NCBI RefSeq assembly: GCF_932526225.1
Contig: NC_064042.1
Coordinates: forward strand, 12,845,040 to 12,909,039
Direction of reading: 5' to 3'
Length of the DNA: 64,000 bases
Origin: Nematostella vectensis
Lineage: Eukaryota > Cnidaria > Anthozoa > Actiniaria > Edwardsiidae
Every line of letters starts with the position of its first letter. The first letter of the stretch is position 1. Position numbers and translations under genes: made by a program. Under the pieces are notes generated by a model. The model saw only the letters and a list, made by a program, of their open reading frames with translations, did no database searches and was not told the DNA's origin. This document shows positions 1 through 12,000 of this stretch, in pieces.

Positions 1-327
1 CAAGCTTGCATGTAAGGGCTTCGGTAGTAGTCACTCTACGACTTGAGTTATAGAGGTGTCGCGTGTCGCGGGCAAAGTCGCATACGTCTAAATCATGCGG
101 TCTAATTCAGCCTTTAAAATATTCTATTGTAATATAGTCAATCTTGGTAAATAAATCAAATCAAATGTGAGAAAACATGAAATAGAATAATATGTCATAG
201 TATCATGTGGTGAAGAGCCTTATTGTACGTATGGTGTGTGAACGACAATGATAAAGACGTATCAATGAGCCTTTGATTCATAAACACAAAACATCTCTGC
301 CACGCCTGTTTTCACATCTCGTAACAT

Positions 328-573
328 ATACCTATTTCACAAAAGGTTGTTAGTGCAAATGGCGAATGGTAAATGGCTCATGGGTTCTAATTATTCGTAA
401 AATTAAAGGTGTTAAATAAAGTCCAGTAATGTCAGAGCCAAGCATTGGTAACCTTTAATGGATAATTGTTTTGATTTATCCATATTCTTCGAGACGCATG
501 GTTACTTACGGTCGTAGAACTGCCATTTGCCAATTGCTATTTGTACTGACAACCTTATTGAAATAGGTGTATA
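328..573. repeat. Foldback (MITE-like) element with ~50-bp imperfect inverted arms
   Basis: The left arm (328-376) and the right arm (522-573) are imperfect inverted complements over about 50 bp. Both carry the core CCTATTTCA...GGTTGT.AGT.CAAAT. The centre, about 145 bp, has no open frame of note. This is the structure of a non-autonomous foldback or MITE. I see no clear target-site duplication, so the exact ends are uncertain. Confidence 0.6.
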
Positions 574-2299
574 GTTGGAAGCGCGTTGAAACGATATGAC
601 GAGGGACCGAAAAGTTGAAAAATTATATCGAGAAAATCGTTAAATCGATGCTATTTTCCATATATTTTGTGGGTCCCAAAATCGCGATGTCTGAACTAAT
701 CAAGTATCGACATATCTAATTTCTTCTAAAGATCTCTTTATATTTTCAGGTGAAATCTCCTCAAGCTTTTTGTGTGATATTGGAAGAAGTCCAAGACTCG
801 TTCTTTTTCATTCAGCAACAAATGTTTTCTATTAGAAATAATATAGTGCTTTAGAAGTGCAAGTGACGGCAATAAAAACACTGGTTACTGAAAGGTGTAT
901 GTAGTCGAGTGGCGACAATAACAGCCTCCAGGGCTTTATTTTCACGATCTGTTTTCCACTTAGATCATGCTACAGTAATCACGAGCGTTTCCCAGGTCCT
1001 ATGGGAGGACAGGGGACCTGTCTCTAACGTGCCGACTTGATCAACAAAAAATACAAATAACTATCACCGGAAATACAATCAAGGAATGATTTCAAATCGA
1101 TTAAGCCACAACAATAAACATCCTCATTGTCTAGCAACTATAGTCGAGTTGGTCTTGCTAGAAGTCTTCTGACAGAAGCACGTTGTTGAAGGTGTGACTT
1201 ATCTCAGCATTGGCTGCGAAAACAGAAACTGCCAGTGACTTTGCTTGTCGCGCAAGGCTGTTTAGAGGTTTGTTTTTGCAAACACAACAGATAATTCGCT
1301 GTTTTTCTCAGCAGGATTTGCTCATTAACCCCTTGGAACTTCAGAGACAAGCCGACGAAGGTGCATCTTATAGCGTATAGCATTTCGTAAAAAACAATCA
1401 TTATTTATATTACTTTACAGAAAGTTACGAGGGTGGGCTTGAATAACTTTTAACGTCTAGTGCAGATTTTGTTCGTAAATAAGAGATTCAAATAAACGCT
1501 AGTGTATGCTCAGCCCGAAGCAACATAAACGAGCTGTAGAAAAGTGATTTTAGCAGAAAATTAGTAATGTATAGGCATTTTTATTTCATAACTTGTAAGT
1601 CTTAGAGAGCGCATTCCCAACCGATATAAAAATAGACCATCCATTGATGCAAAAAAGTGACAAACAACAACAATCGTTGGTGGCGGTGTTTATATATTCA
1701 GTTGGTACTACGTGGGACCAAAGTCAAAAGGTCACATCAGACACTGAACTAAATGGCTCTAAATCCTATAGATTGCTTAACTGATAGTTTGCCCCAGACT
1801 ATTGATAATACAAATGCTACCGGACTATGGTGTATGTTGGGAGATAGTGCTTTGTCTGAGTGGGGATCTCAGGTTTTAAGCTAAGTCTGATGTTCGTGAT
1901 CACTACATAACGCCCGGGGGCAAATCCTAAGACGGGCTCGTAGGAAAACAGCATGGGATATTAAAATTGGGCTTTGTTTCGTTTGAGCTTTTGGTAATAA
2001 AAAGTTTTCCACGACGATAAGTCAGATTAAAGGGTTTTGCCAATTACTGGATGTATTGCATATTGTTTTAAACATAAACGCGATCTGTATACCTTACGAT
2101 AAACCATACTTCTCAACTTCCCTCGGCCTTAGCGAAAGTAATTAATCATGCGAACAATCAGTGTATCAACACCATGGACTGTTAAAAGAAAATTTAATAC
2201 ATGTGAAACGCCCCCCCCCCCCCCCCCAAAAAAAATACATGAATATAAAAATGGCTGAAAAATAAGTTGAAACGAATAAATGAGCAATTCGAAAAACTG
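574..2299. other. Gene-free stretch
   Basis: No coding pattern, RNA gene or long repeat is evident. The only ORFs are short and lack family resemblance or splice context. The DNA is AT-rich, with a C run beginning at about 2,211 beyond a featureless tract. Confidence 0.5.
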
Positions 2300-2308
2300 A
2301 ATCGAGCA

Positions 2309-2396
2309 TAGCCTACCTGTAGGCTTTGGTAGTTTTTCCGGCAGGAAAAACCCGGAAACACGGGGTTCCCATAACCAGTCCGCTACAGGTAGGCTA
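2309..2396. repeat. 88-bp palindromic MITE with 9-bp target-site duplication
   Basis: The element starts TAGCCTACCTGTAG and ends with its exact inverse complement CTACAGGTAGGCTA. It is flanked on both sides by the identical 9-mer AATCGAGCA (2300-2308 and 2397-2405), which I read as the target-site duplication. A 9-bp duplication is typical of Mutator-like elements. The element has no coding capacity and must be non-autonomous. Confidence 0.8.
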
Positions 2397-2405
2397 AATC
2401 GAGCA

Positions 2406-4087
2406 TAAAAAATCAGCTAGTACACAGGGGCCGTACAGACATTTGGAACGAGGGGCTGGGGCTACATCTGCCCAGACTCAAGAAAATCCTGTTCAATTTT
2501 CTTTCATTGCAAGGCTGAACTCAGCCTTCTTACTGACCAAGATAAAAATCCCCATTTTGTGTCTCAAGTACTTCTTCTAAGTCAGCAATCTGTGACCTAC
2601 TTGAAAGCAACCAAAAAAGCTGATAGAGCAGAAAGGTGATAACAACTGCAGGAAAGCTAACAAGAATAAATATAGTGGAGCTATCGATAGCTGTTCATCA
2701 CAGTTCTTTGATTACATGCAAACATGCCAACAGCACAAAAAAGCACTGCCCTATAATTGGGAGGTTATCTATTTTGGGCGACAGAACAGAAAAACTGACG
2801 AAGAGCTAACAAATATAAAAAGGAGCTATTGAATAATGCATACATTTTATTAAAGGGACATTTTTTCAGACACAGACATAGTATTATTATCTTCTTAAAG
2901 AAGATCTAAAATCTGACAAATATCAAGTGAGGCAGGGGTGGGCGGATCCAGGACTTCAAAAAGAGGGGAATGAAAAAAGGGGTTAGAGCAAGCATTTCAA
3001 GAAATGGGGAAAAGGCCAGATTCATTGTTCTTCTATAGATTTCCTTAAATTTCTTGATATTCTTCCCTTTAAAGAGATGCATGTAGGAATCAGGTGCAAC
3101 TTAGGGGTGGACCATTTGACTTTTGAGAGGGGGGGTGGTGTGATTTTATGTCTGCAAAACTTTTTTCTATTCACCCATGCCATGGGATGGTCTGGGTTTT
3201 TTTTTCCCATGTACTATGCAGGATATTTTTTTTTCTTAGAGCCCATGTCTGTTTGCAGCATTTTTTTTTCAATCAAATTTTTCTTTTCTCATCCTATATC
3301 TCTAATATAGAACTCCATACGTTTTGTTCAATTCTTTTTGACCTTCGAATAAATTAAAATTATATTTCAATATACTCACTAGGTATAGAGATAATACATG
3401 GTAACTCCTTTGTGTCAAAGCCAAACGATTTTTTGCTATCAAGCTCTTGCTATGTCATATTGAGCAAAAAAAAAGTTTCCTTTTTTTCCTGCGTGACGTG
3501 ATATTATCATATCACTCCACTGATTTCTATTCACGGCTTTTTTTCATGGATATAGTATATAATAAATATAGCCATAGTATGTAAGAAAAAATTCAGACGC
3601 TAAAGAAAATCGCGAATCGTGGAATATTCCACAAAACAAGGACATTTTTAGGGGGCAAACATTTATAGATCCCATCTCCTGAATTTTAATAGATGGTTGG
3701 TATCTCTGCATATATGTGAACACAAAGAGGAAACAATCATTTCAGTTGTTTCCTCATTCACATTATATTTTTGACAAGTCCATCAAATTAATTATGAAAG
3801 ATTTATCTATATAATCTATTTATATACAATATGATGTAACAGTTGATTTATTGATCTATTTAACCTTTTTATTTGTTTAAATAAATAGAAGGTATATTAA
3901 AATAAAATAAAAGTATCAAGTTTGTGACTTCTCTTGTACAAGCTAACTTTTGGGTAATTTTTCTAAAATGATTGCAAAGGGCATTACAGCAATCATCATT
4001 GAAAAATCTTCAGACATGAGCACTTTGGTTTTTCTTCAGAATGTAGATTTTTCATCAGAATGTAAATAAAACCATTGGGAACTAGTT
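2406..4087. other. Gene-free AT-rich stretch
   Basis: No gene is supported. The small ORFs near 3,022-3,357 on both strands consist of T-rich low-complexity sequence and overlap each other, so they are not credible coding regions. Confidence 0.5.
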
Positions 4088-4570
4088 TTATCACAGGTAG
4101 TCCAGGCTCATTGACCGAGAGAACATATGGAGTTGTTACTTTATGCAAGTATTCTTCCATAAAAATGGAAAAAATTCAATCCAACGTGATGTAGTATTTG
4201 TAGCCATCTATTTCCACGTTTTAAGTGATTTAGAGCGCATTTGGGGCTGCTTTAGCGCTGTTCGGTGAAATTTAGAATTCCTGTCAAAAGACGATAAGCC
4301 GCTTACTCCAAATAGCAACATTGTGATGGAAGAGATGGATGATACTTATACACTGGTAGTCAAACCACCTCACCAAACAGTGCTAAAGCGGCCCCAAATG
4401 CGCTTTAAATCGCTTAAACAGGTAAATAATAGACAACTACAACTACTACATTAAGTAGGATTAAATTTATTACATTTTTATGGAAGAATACTTGCAAAAA
4501 GTAACAACTTCAATGAGCCGGGCAGTTCAAATTACTCATTGACAGAGCCTGGGCTACCTGTGGTTTTATC
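4088..4570. repeat. Foldback element with ~190-bp imperfect terminal inverted repeats
   Basis: The left arm (about 4088-4275) and the right arm (about 4372-4570) are inverted complements over nearly 190 bp with scattered differences. Shared blocks include CACAGGTAG at the tips, GCAAGTATTCTTCCATAAAA in the middle and GCGCATTTGGGGC near the centre. About 95 bp separates the arms. No transposase is present. This is a long-armed foldback/MITE, and it could form a large hairpin in single-stranded DNA or RNA. Confidence 0.75.
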
Positions 4571-4884
4571 TGATAGGAGAAGACCACACAACTTATAAGT
4601 TTCAACATAAGGTTTGATAGTGGAAAGGGCGAGTCTCAACCAATATAAATTTTCAAGAATATGGTGAGGAGAAATACAAAATATACATATCAAAAACATT
4701 AAAGTTATTACAGAATTTTGATTTTATTTAAGTTCATGAGTTCATCATTTCACATAATGGCTTTGTAACATTTTTTTTCTTCATAAACTTGTTCATGGAT
4801 TTTGTGTGTGTGCTCATTTGCCTTGCATGCAATTTTTTTCTTTGAAATGTAGCAACCAGGTGCATGTCCTTAGATTGGCTGAGA

Positions 4885-4985
4885 TGGGGTGGGGTGGGGG
4901 GTCAGTCATAGGTAAAATATGAAAAAAATATAGTATTTGACGGATACTTCAATAAGAAATTACCTACTTTGGCAGAGAAACAAGC
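4885..4985 (-). repeat. Dispersed repeat, family B (diverged copy)
   Basis: A G-rich run is followed by a segment related to those at 32,464, 40,783, 44,727, 51,710, 53,098, 59,670 and 60,290. The shared pattern is a G or C run, then (A/C)ATGGGTATCATATGAAAAA, then ATAGTATTTGAAGATT, then a stretch matching AAATGACCCACTTTTTG. This copy is in the reverse orientation relative to 32,464. Confidence 0.5.
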
Positions 4986-5189
4986 CTTGAAATATAAGGG
5001 GGACACGAACAAACATAAATTAGAATGTATTTGGCCTTTTCCAAGGTGATGGAAATTTCTGGAATCACACAAAAAATGATGGCTAAATTCTGTCCAGCGA
5101 TTTGAAACTTTAGTATCTTTTTTTCTTTTTTTTTCATTTATTTATTTGCATTCCATTTACATTGATGGTATTGCATAACATAATATGGC

Positions 5190-5880
5190 TTAAATGGGAG
5201 TATTCAGTCTTGATTTAAATGTTTTGCATATAAAGTGGGCTACTTTCTTATTCACAAAAGAGTCTACATTATTAAAAAGGAACAGAATTTTATCATCATT
5301 ACTTAGATTGTCAAAAAAAATATAGTGGGATTGGATATCAGAAAATAATTGCTTTCGTTCAGAGTGGGATGAGACGCAGAAAAGCATGAAATGTTTTTCA
5401 TCCTCTAAAGTGTTACAAATCTGGCAGATACGCTTCTCTCTTGGAATCGGAGCTTTTGTGTGTCTACCTGTTTCTATGTTAAGATTAAGATTCCCTAGTC
5501 TGAGTTTGGCTAAAGCTTTTCTGTGTTCTATCTTAAGTATTTTATCATAGCATTCACTAGATTTTGTGTCTTTTTTGAAGGAGGAGTAGAAAATTAGCTT
5601 TTTGTTCAGATTTATAAGACCCATTTGATGACGTTTAGATCATCTCCTTATTATATGGGGCATCAAATGTTTCTAGTATCTTACATATTGAGGACATGAA
5701 GCTCGATTTACCTGAACATGTCAATTCGCTAGAAATTTTCAGGCATTGTTTGGCGATACTATTTTCTGGTAATGCTTGAATATGGGGCCAAAACAGTAGG
5801 GTGTTACGTAATATTGTTGATTTTAGCGATAATCTGCCGGCCTCATTTCGGGCAGAGACATTCGGGGCGTGTTTGTTCAA
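5190..5880 (-). pseudogene. C-terminal region of the LINE ORF (RT zinc knuckle)
   Basis: Two minus-strand frames (5635-5880 and 5190-5624) continue the RT protein after frame breaks. The second holds LGNLNLNIETGR followed by CQICNTLEDEKHFMLFC, a CxxC-x7-HxxxxC pattern like the zf-RVT knuckle found at the end of many LINE RT proteins. The break between the two pieces is near 5,625-5,640. Confidence 0.7.
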
Positions 5881-5901
5881 GCCAAAGTAGTATTTGAAAA
5901 A

Positions 5902-7128
5902 TTAGCAATGCAAGCGTTCTATGGGGTCTGTTTCCCATTTTTGAAAATTTATCGCATCGTAAGCTCCCCATACGTCCGAGTTGTACAATAGGATAAGCGA
6001 GAAGAGTGCGTTAAATAACTTGTTATTTAACTTGATAGGGAATCTATTAAAATTGAGATAGCGCTTGACTGCAAAGATAGAGCGTCTTGTTTTTTCAACT
6101 GACCGCAGTTTCGAAGTTGTGAAATTACCGTTTGTAGTAAAAGTACATCCAAAGTATTTATATTCTGTTACGTTATCTATTTGTGAGCCATTTAAGAAAA
6201 AGCGAAATTTTTGAAGAGTCAGTTTCCGGCATTGTTTTTGAAAAATAACTACTTTTGTTTTCTTTTGATTTACAGACATTAACCAATCTTTACAGAATTG
6301 ATCGATCAGATTAATCGATTTTTGTAGTCCCAAAGCACTGGTTGAGATAAGAACCAGATCATCAGCATAAAACAAGGAGTTTAAGGGGACCCCATTGGGC
6401 AAAAGAACAGGGTCAAGACCAACTGCATTCTGTAAAAGAGAGGGAATGTCATTTAGATACAAATTAAATAGTAGCGGAGAAAGAATACATCTTTGGCGAA
6501 CTCCTCTATTGTATTTAAAAAATTCGGATCGCATACTGCCAGTCTTAATGCAGCATTCTGACTTTGAATAAATGCTTGATACAATGCGATAAAATATTCC
6601 ATCCAATCCATAGCTTAATAGTTTTGATAGCAATCCAGGGTGCCAAACAGAATCAAAAGCCTTTTTGAAATCTACGAAACAACAAAATAGTTTTCTCTTT
6701 GTGGTATGCGTTACATATTTATCGATTAAAGTACGTAAGGAGAAAATGTGGTCGGATGTTCGAAAACCTGAGAGAAAGCCAATCTGTGATTGATGTAGTA
6801 TTTGATTCGATGTGAGAAACGTCTGTAACCTATTATTTAGAATGAAACAAAATAATTTTCCAAGACAACTTGTGACACATATGCCTCTATAATTGGAAGG
6901 ATCAGATTTATCACCAGATTTATAAATAGCACTTATGCCTCTTGTCCAGACATCAGGGTAGACGCCGGCATCCAATATTAAATTGAAAATCTTAGATATA
7001 CATGGGACTAAAGTTTGTTGACCGCATTTTAGCATTTCATTTCTTATTCTGTCAATCCCCGGTGCCTTATTGTTTTTCAACTTTTTCAATGCTTTAAAAA
7101 TATCTGCGTCAGCTATTGTGTTATCCAA
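5902..7128 (-). pseudogene. Reverse transcriptase domain of the LINE
   Basis: A 408-codon open frame holds the RT fingers and palm: an N-APGIDRIRNE block, FVDFKKAFDSVWH with the first catalytic Asp, the RGVRQ block, and FYADDLVLI with the catalytic YADD. The usual RQG in the region before LSPLLFN reads RQR, a substitution at a normally invariant Gly that probably impairs activity. The frame ends close to 5,902 and the C-terminal part continues in other frames. It has no host function; it is part of the dead retrotransposon. Confidence 0.85.
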
Positions 7129-7779
7129 ATTAGTATGGCATGAACTTTGTGTTTCGTGTGTTTTAATTGCATCATTTATTTGTTGTTGTTGTTGCGAGAG
7201 GGTGGTTTGCTCTACGGATGAGTGGAGTTTACTAAAGTGCTGAAGAAGATTGTCTACGGGTACTGACTGTTTGGAAGATACACAGTTTTTGGGGTTTAAA
7301 GTCTTAATAGAATTGCAAAACGTCCGGGAATCTTTTACGTTAGCCAGACTATCAATCTAGTCATTATAAAATTCCTGTTTCTTTTGTTTTAGAAGCGATT
7401 TATAGAGTTTATCAACGTTATTGAAATCGTCTCTAACCTCTGAGTCGAGTGGGTTTCTATGAAGCCTATTTGATATTTGTCTATGTCGTTTTCTAAGGTT
7501 CATACAAACAACGTCGAACCAAGCCTGAGATTTCCCTTTTTTATGAACTCTGAGAATTCTTTTCTAATTTTAAAGACTTCTTAGCGGCAGTCTCTAAAAT
7601 GAGATTGAACTGATCCACTATGTTGTTGACGGCTGTGTTATTACAAGCAAAATTTGTCTCGTTGAAAATGTACACTAAGTTCTGGACCTCAAGTGACGAT
7701 AAAGCATCTGTAAATTTCTCTTTCGAATCGGATCTCCAGGCAAATTGAATAGGAAGTTTAAAAAGATTTGTCGCGGCTT

Positions 7780-8090
7780 CCTAAAGAATCGCCTTTAGTT
7801 CTTCCATTTAAAATTCGCAAATCAAGTGCCTTACATAGAGATTTCCCATTGCTGTTAATTTGCTATCAAGGTTTTTACGTTTTAGGCTATCGGCCGGTGT
7901 GGGATAGAAATGGTCAACGGTATGTCTCGAGTCAGTATTCTCAGGATAATCGCGTAAATCACCAGTTCGAGCGTTCATATCTCCTAAAAGGAGGATTTTT
8001 CCAAGTCCCTTGAAGAGAGCTATATCGTTTTCTAGGTTTGAGAAAACTTCATCAACAAAATATCACAAAATATCAAAGTATCACATGGAT
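7780..8090 (-). pseudogene. Endonuclease domain remnant of the LINE
   Basis: A minus-strand frame reads through a segment containing ILLLGDMNARTGD, the conserved LLGDxNAR motif of the APE-like (exonuclease-endonuclease-phosphatase) domain that nicks target DNA. The catalytic Asp and Asn of this motif are present. Upstream domain motifs are absent because the element is truncated near 8,090. The frame terminates at about 7,780, before the RT frame begins. Confidence 0.7.
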
Positions 8091-8290
8091 CGTCGTTTTC
8101 AGACTACTACCTCAGAAGCGTTATCCAGCAATTCGGCACAAAACTCGTATCCCTGTTTCACACACCTTTCTAAAGATCAAAAGGCCTTGTTTCACTCCCT
8201 AGGTATCCACTTTCTCGATGCCATCGTTTTGCTGCTGGTTAGACGTTGGTTCGACGTTCCCGCCCAAAAAGTGGTACTCCGCTGACAGGA

Positions 8291-9047
8291 CTCGAGCCCG
8301 CGATTGCATAACACACACTACTGGCTCTGGCCGCCCAAGAGACTATAAGGGCAAGGGCGTTTTTCTCTTTCTTTCTAAAATTATAAGGAAATGACCAGAA
8401 GGGGCGTGTCTATGCCTCCTCCCCCTCAATTTTCTTAATATCCCTTGTATAGCCCCACCCCACCCCGGCCCCTATTTCGGTGTCCGTAGTGGCCCTGAGA
8501 AAAGCATAAATGTATTCTTTGTTTGCCGGGTGTAACATTTTTTCTAGATATTTTAAAGAATAACTAAAGAAGTTGGACTACACGTTAGCAAACCTTAACT
8601 GGTCAACACCGATAATGCTCTAGTTCTTATTACAATCAAGGATCAGGCTTGATCAAGATCATAACAAAGATTCGAGAAGAAAACATTACCTTTTCAGTTT
8701 CCGCTATGTGGAATAAACACCCTAAGCTTGAGATTGCTAACCGGGAGCTTTTCAGGTAGTTTTTCATTTTTTCTTGTTTTGTTCTCTTTGTTTTCCCACG
8801 GTTACCCTGTGGTTCCGTTGAGGTGCCGCTGACCAGCGCACCAAATATGGAAGTGAGTTATCAAACGGTTCAACAACCGCCATTTTTGAATCAAATTCCA
8901 TGTTCGAATGTCAAAGAGCCTGATTTTGCACTGTTTTCCTACAAAATCAAATATTTTAGGACTCCACCAATGTCATTGAGAGAAATCGGAACACTTTAGC
9001 TCACCAATCAGAGAGATCTAGAGGGTTAAAATCTTTCTTGAAACCAA
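8291..9047. other. Upstream region of ECT2 (putative promoter and 5' UTR)
   Basis: No coding sequence is evident between the retrotransposon and the ECT2 start codon. A minus-strand GGCTCGAGTCC near 8,290-8,310 resembles a Pol III B box, but I find no convincing tRNA fold around it. The ECT2 transcription start is probably in the last few hundred bases, but no core promoter motif is clear. Confidence 0.35.
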
Positions 9048-12000
9048 ATGGCGGACGAATATTCAATAGATTCCACCGAAGTCCAAGACTCTTCACGTGT
9101 TGGTGAGATATTGAGCCTATTTTCAATGCTATCCCTTATTTAAAACATCTTGATGACATTTAGAAATTCATAGAGCACTCAAACTTACATCTTGTGAGGC
9201 TATTTTAGGTTTTGTGGTTCTCTTTCATGCTATACACTGAGTACAGTTGAACACTACATTCGGTATTTTATTGCAATAGCGAAGTACTAGTCTATTATGT
9301 TCGAACACAGCGCATTTTCTACTGTTTAGATTTCAGTGCTTGTTATTAGCTGTGTTTGTAACTGGCAGTGTTTTTGCTCTATAATTTATTTTTGATTTCT
9401 GCATCCCTTCACACAGAGAGGGTTTGATTTGCAAAAACTCACACCCTTTGCTTCATTCCTCTTGTTTAATCCTTGTCTTTATCACTTTATTGTAAAAAAC
9501 CGTTAAATCATATTTGGCTTGATCAGTTTTTAGTACAAATGTGTTGTATTTCTGGCTTAGTAAGGAGCCAGTCTTTTACTGTTAAAATCGAAGTACAATA
9601 AGATGAAATATTTGAAATTTAAATTTTGTTGTCCTACGATATAGCTTTATATGTTATGGTATAAATCCCTCCACGACAACTAATCAATGACATTGATAAA
9701 TTCCAAAATTAAGCTAAATTAAACCCACCCAAAATATTTTGAGAATGTTGATTGATACTTTTCATTAAATGAAATTGAATCAAGGTCAGATTTGTAACTC
9801 ATATGTCACTGAAATTTCTTAGAGCATTTATAAAGAATGTTTTCGTCCTCAAAATGCTACAAAAACATTTAGCCTCAACTAAAAACTGATGTTCTTAAAA
9901 AATTGTATTCTGAAAATTAACCATAGCTAACTCCAGTTGTTTTTTATTTGTTTCTTGCTTCTATGGTGGGCGAATAACTACCCTGGTTTTATCTGAAGTT
10001 GTCCTGCAAACTGTATCCTGCTTATTGTGTTTTCCTGATTATATGTTACATATTTTAAAGGCATGGATAGATTCAACAGAGGATTGGTTTACACTTGGTA
10101 TCTTTTATTGATTGTACATCATTTCATTTTATTTGTTTGCCGCATATAATTACAAATATTTACATTTATTTATAAAACTGAAAAAAATCTGGGTGGCGAG
10201 GAGTCCCCTAGAAACCATCAGGCTTTTGTGGGCGGGAAAGCTCCTTCATTTATTAGAAGAAAAAAGAATAAGCTAATGTCACAGGTATAAGATCAAACAC
10301 TTAGTAAAAACTTTTTCGTGTTTTTTTTTAAAGAGAAAAAATTAGACATGTAATTGATTTAGGAAGAGCAATCCAAATTTTAGGACCTTGGTAAAGAATG
10401 GTGAATCTCTTTATATTAGTTCAACAATGGTTAGGCCATAGCCTGGAAGAAATTCTAATATTGTAATTATGGAGTTGATATGTAGCTATAGAAATAATGG
10501 AGTAAAAAAATGGTGGACGCATGCAATGTTAATGAATTTATTTGAATTAATGAATTGATCTTTTACCATATATCTCATAAATTGATCTTTTATATCACAG
10601 TACCTAAAGGGTCTTGCATGGAGTTATAGTTTTCATCCTCATTATGTTGTAAACCTCTTGTTGTTCCTTTGAGATCTCAATGTTTGAGTGATTACTTTTT
10701 AACCCTCGAATTCGCTAACAGTGTGATTTCTGTGGGCGACAAGTGGCTTAGCCCTTGATTCCCTCATTTAAAGTGTGAGTCTTGAGTGGTGAGAGTGTTG
10801 ATGAGGACTCAGCACTTCCATGTTGTAATTGTTGTTTCTATCTTTTATTGATATTCAGCATCTGTCAGTTTGGAGACAAGAGTTTGTGTGGTTGGCCGGA
10901 AGAATTTTGAAAATGAAGAGCTAATGCAAGCATTAAAGGTGAGTGAAATGTATGGAGTCACATATTCTTTACGGCTTTCCTCCAAGCTACACAGCCGGAT
11001 GCCATGCCTTCTGTCAGGCCTGACACTTTGAGATTGTTGAGGGTGGTATCGGACCATGTCTTTTTTGGTCTTCCTCTCTTCCTTCATCCTTGAGCTTCAA
11101 AGCTTCTGACTAAAGCCGCATTTTCACCAGTTTACTTCCAGAGTTCCGATGGAAACCACAACCGTTTAAAGACAAAAATATCTATTTAAATCCGAAATAT
11201 TATACAGGCCATCCGCTCTAAATTAACAATCTTATCCTCAAAGAAACTTCCAATAGACACATTGCTCTCAATATTTTGAAATATTTTTCTCATTTTCCGT
11301 TAAAAATCATAATAGATAAGAACACAGGACTTGTGTACCTGTGGCCTCTCCACCTGCCCAAACCACCAAAGATGGGCTTTGCAAAGACCTGCCTCCAGAG
11401 TTTGTCCCTGACTATGCTTAAGTTTGTAATCATTATCAGGCTTCAGGGCACACATCAATCTTAACATTGCACGCTCACTTTTCTGCAGCCTTGCTTAGTC
11501 ACTATTCCTTGGGGCCCTGCATTCACCAGCGAGAGCATGGCAATCCTGACCCACCTTTTTAAACTTTTCCCCTTGTGTGAAGTGATAGGGTCTTGCTTGA
11601 TATTAATGGAATGAGCTCCCTAAATTTCAGCAGGTAGACCTTATTCTGGCAATTATGGCTACCTCACAGGCACACCAAGCACATATAAGAATTTCCTTGA
11701 ACTAGTGGATAGCCATGAAACATCCATGTTAAAAGCAAAAATCTTACAAAGTTTTTTATCCTCTCAATGTTTTATAATTTCACTTGTTAACTTTTCAATT
11801 CGACCTCTATGTTATTTTTCTATTCGACTATTCAACTATATTTTCGACTTTTTATTCGACTAATGCTTCTCCTGTTTTCTAAATATAGCTAATTACCTAA
11901 TACTCTAGATTTAACCTAACATTATTTTTGGATTATTTTTCACTTACAAACTTTCCCGAATTTATATGATTTTACTATCGCTCACGTGAGCAAGTTCTAG

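Larger units (their letters stand above)
5107..8090 (-). mobile_element. 5'-truncated, inactivated non-LTR retrotransposon (LINE)
   Basis: Reading the minus strand from about 8090 to 5107 gives, in order, the end of an endonuclease domain, a reverse transcriptase, a C-terminal Cys/His knuckle, a short 3' UTR and an A-rich tail (AAATAAATAAATG then A runs). The start of the endonuclease is missing, so the copy is 5'-truncated, which is usual for target-primed insertion. Frames are broken at least between the endonuclease and RT segments and twice near 5,625-5,900, so it is dead. The domain order fits an APE-type clade such as CR1/L2/Jockey, but I cannot name the clade. Confidence 0.85.

Noticed and set aside
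8285-8345. tRNA-like B box (GGCTCGAGTCC, minus strand)
   Set aside because: No cloverleaf or acceptor stem can be built around it; at best a decayed tRNA-derived repeat.
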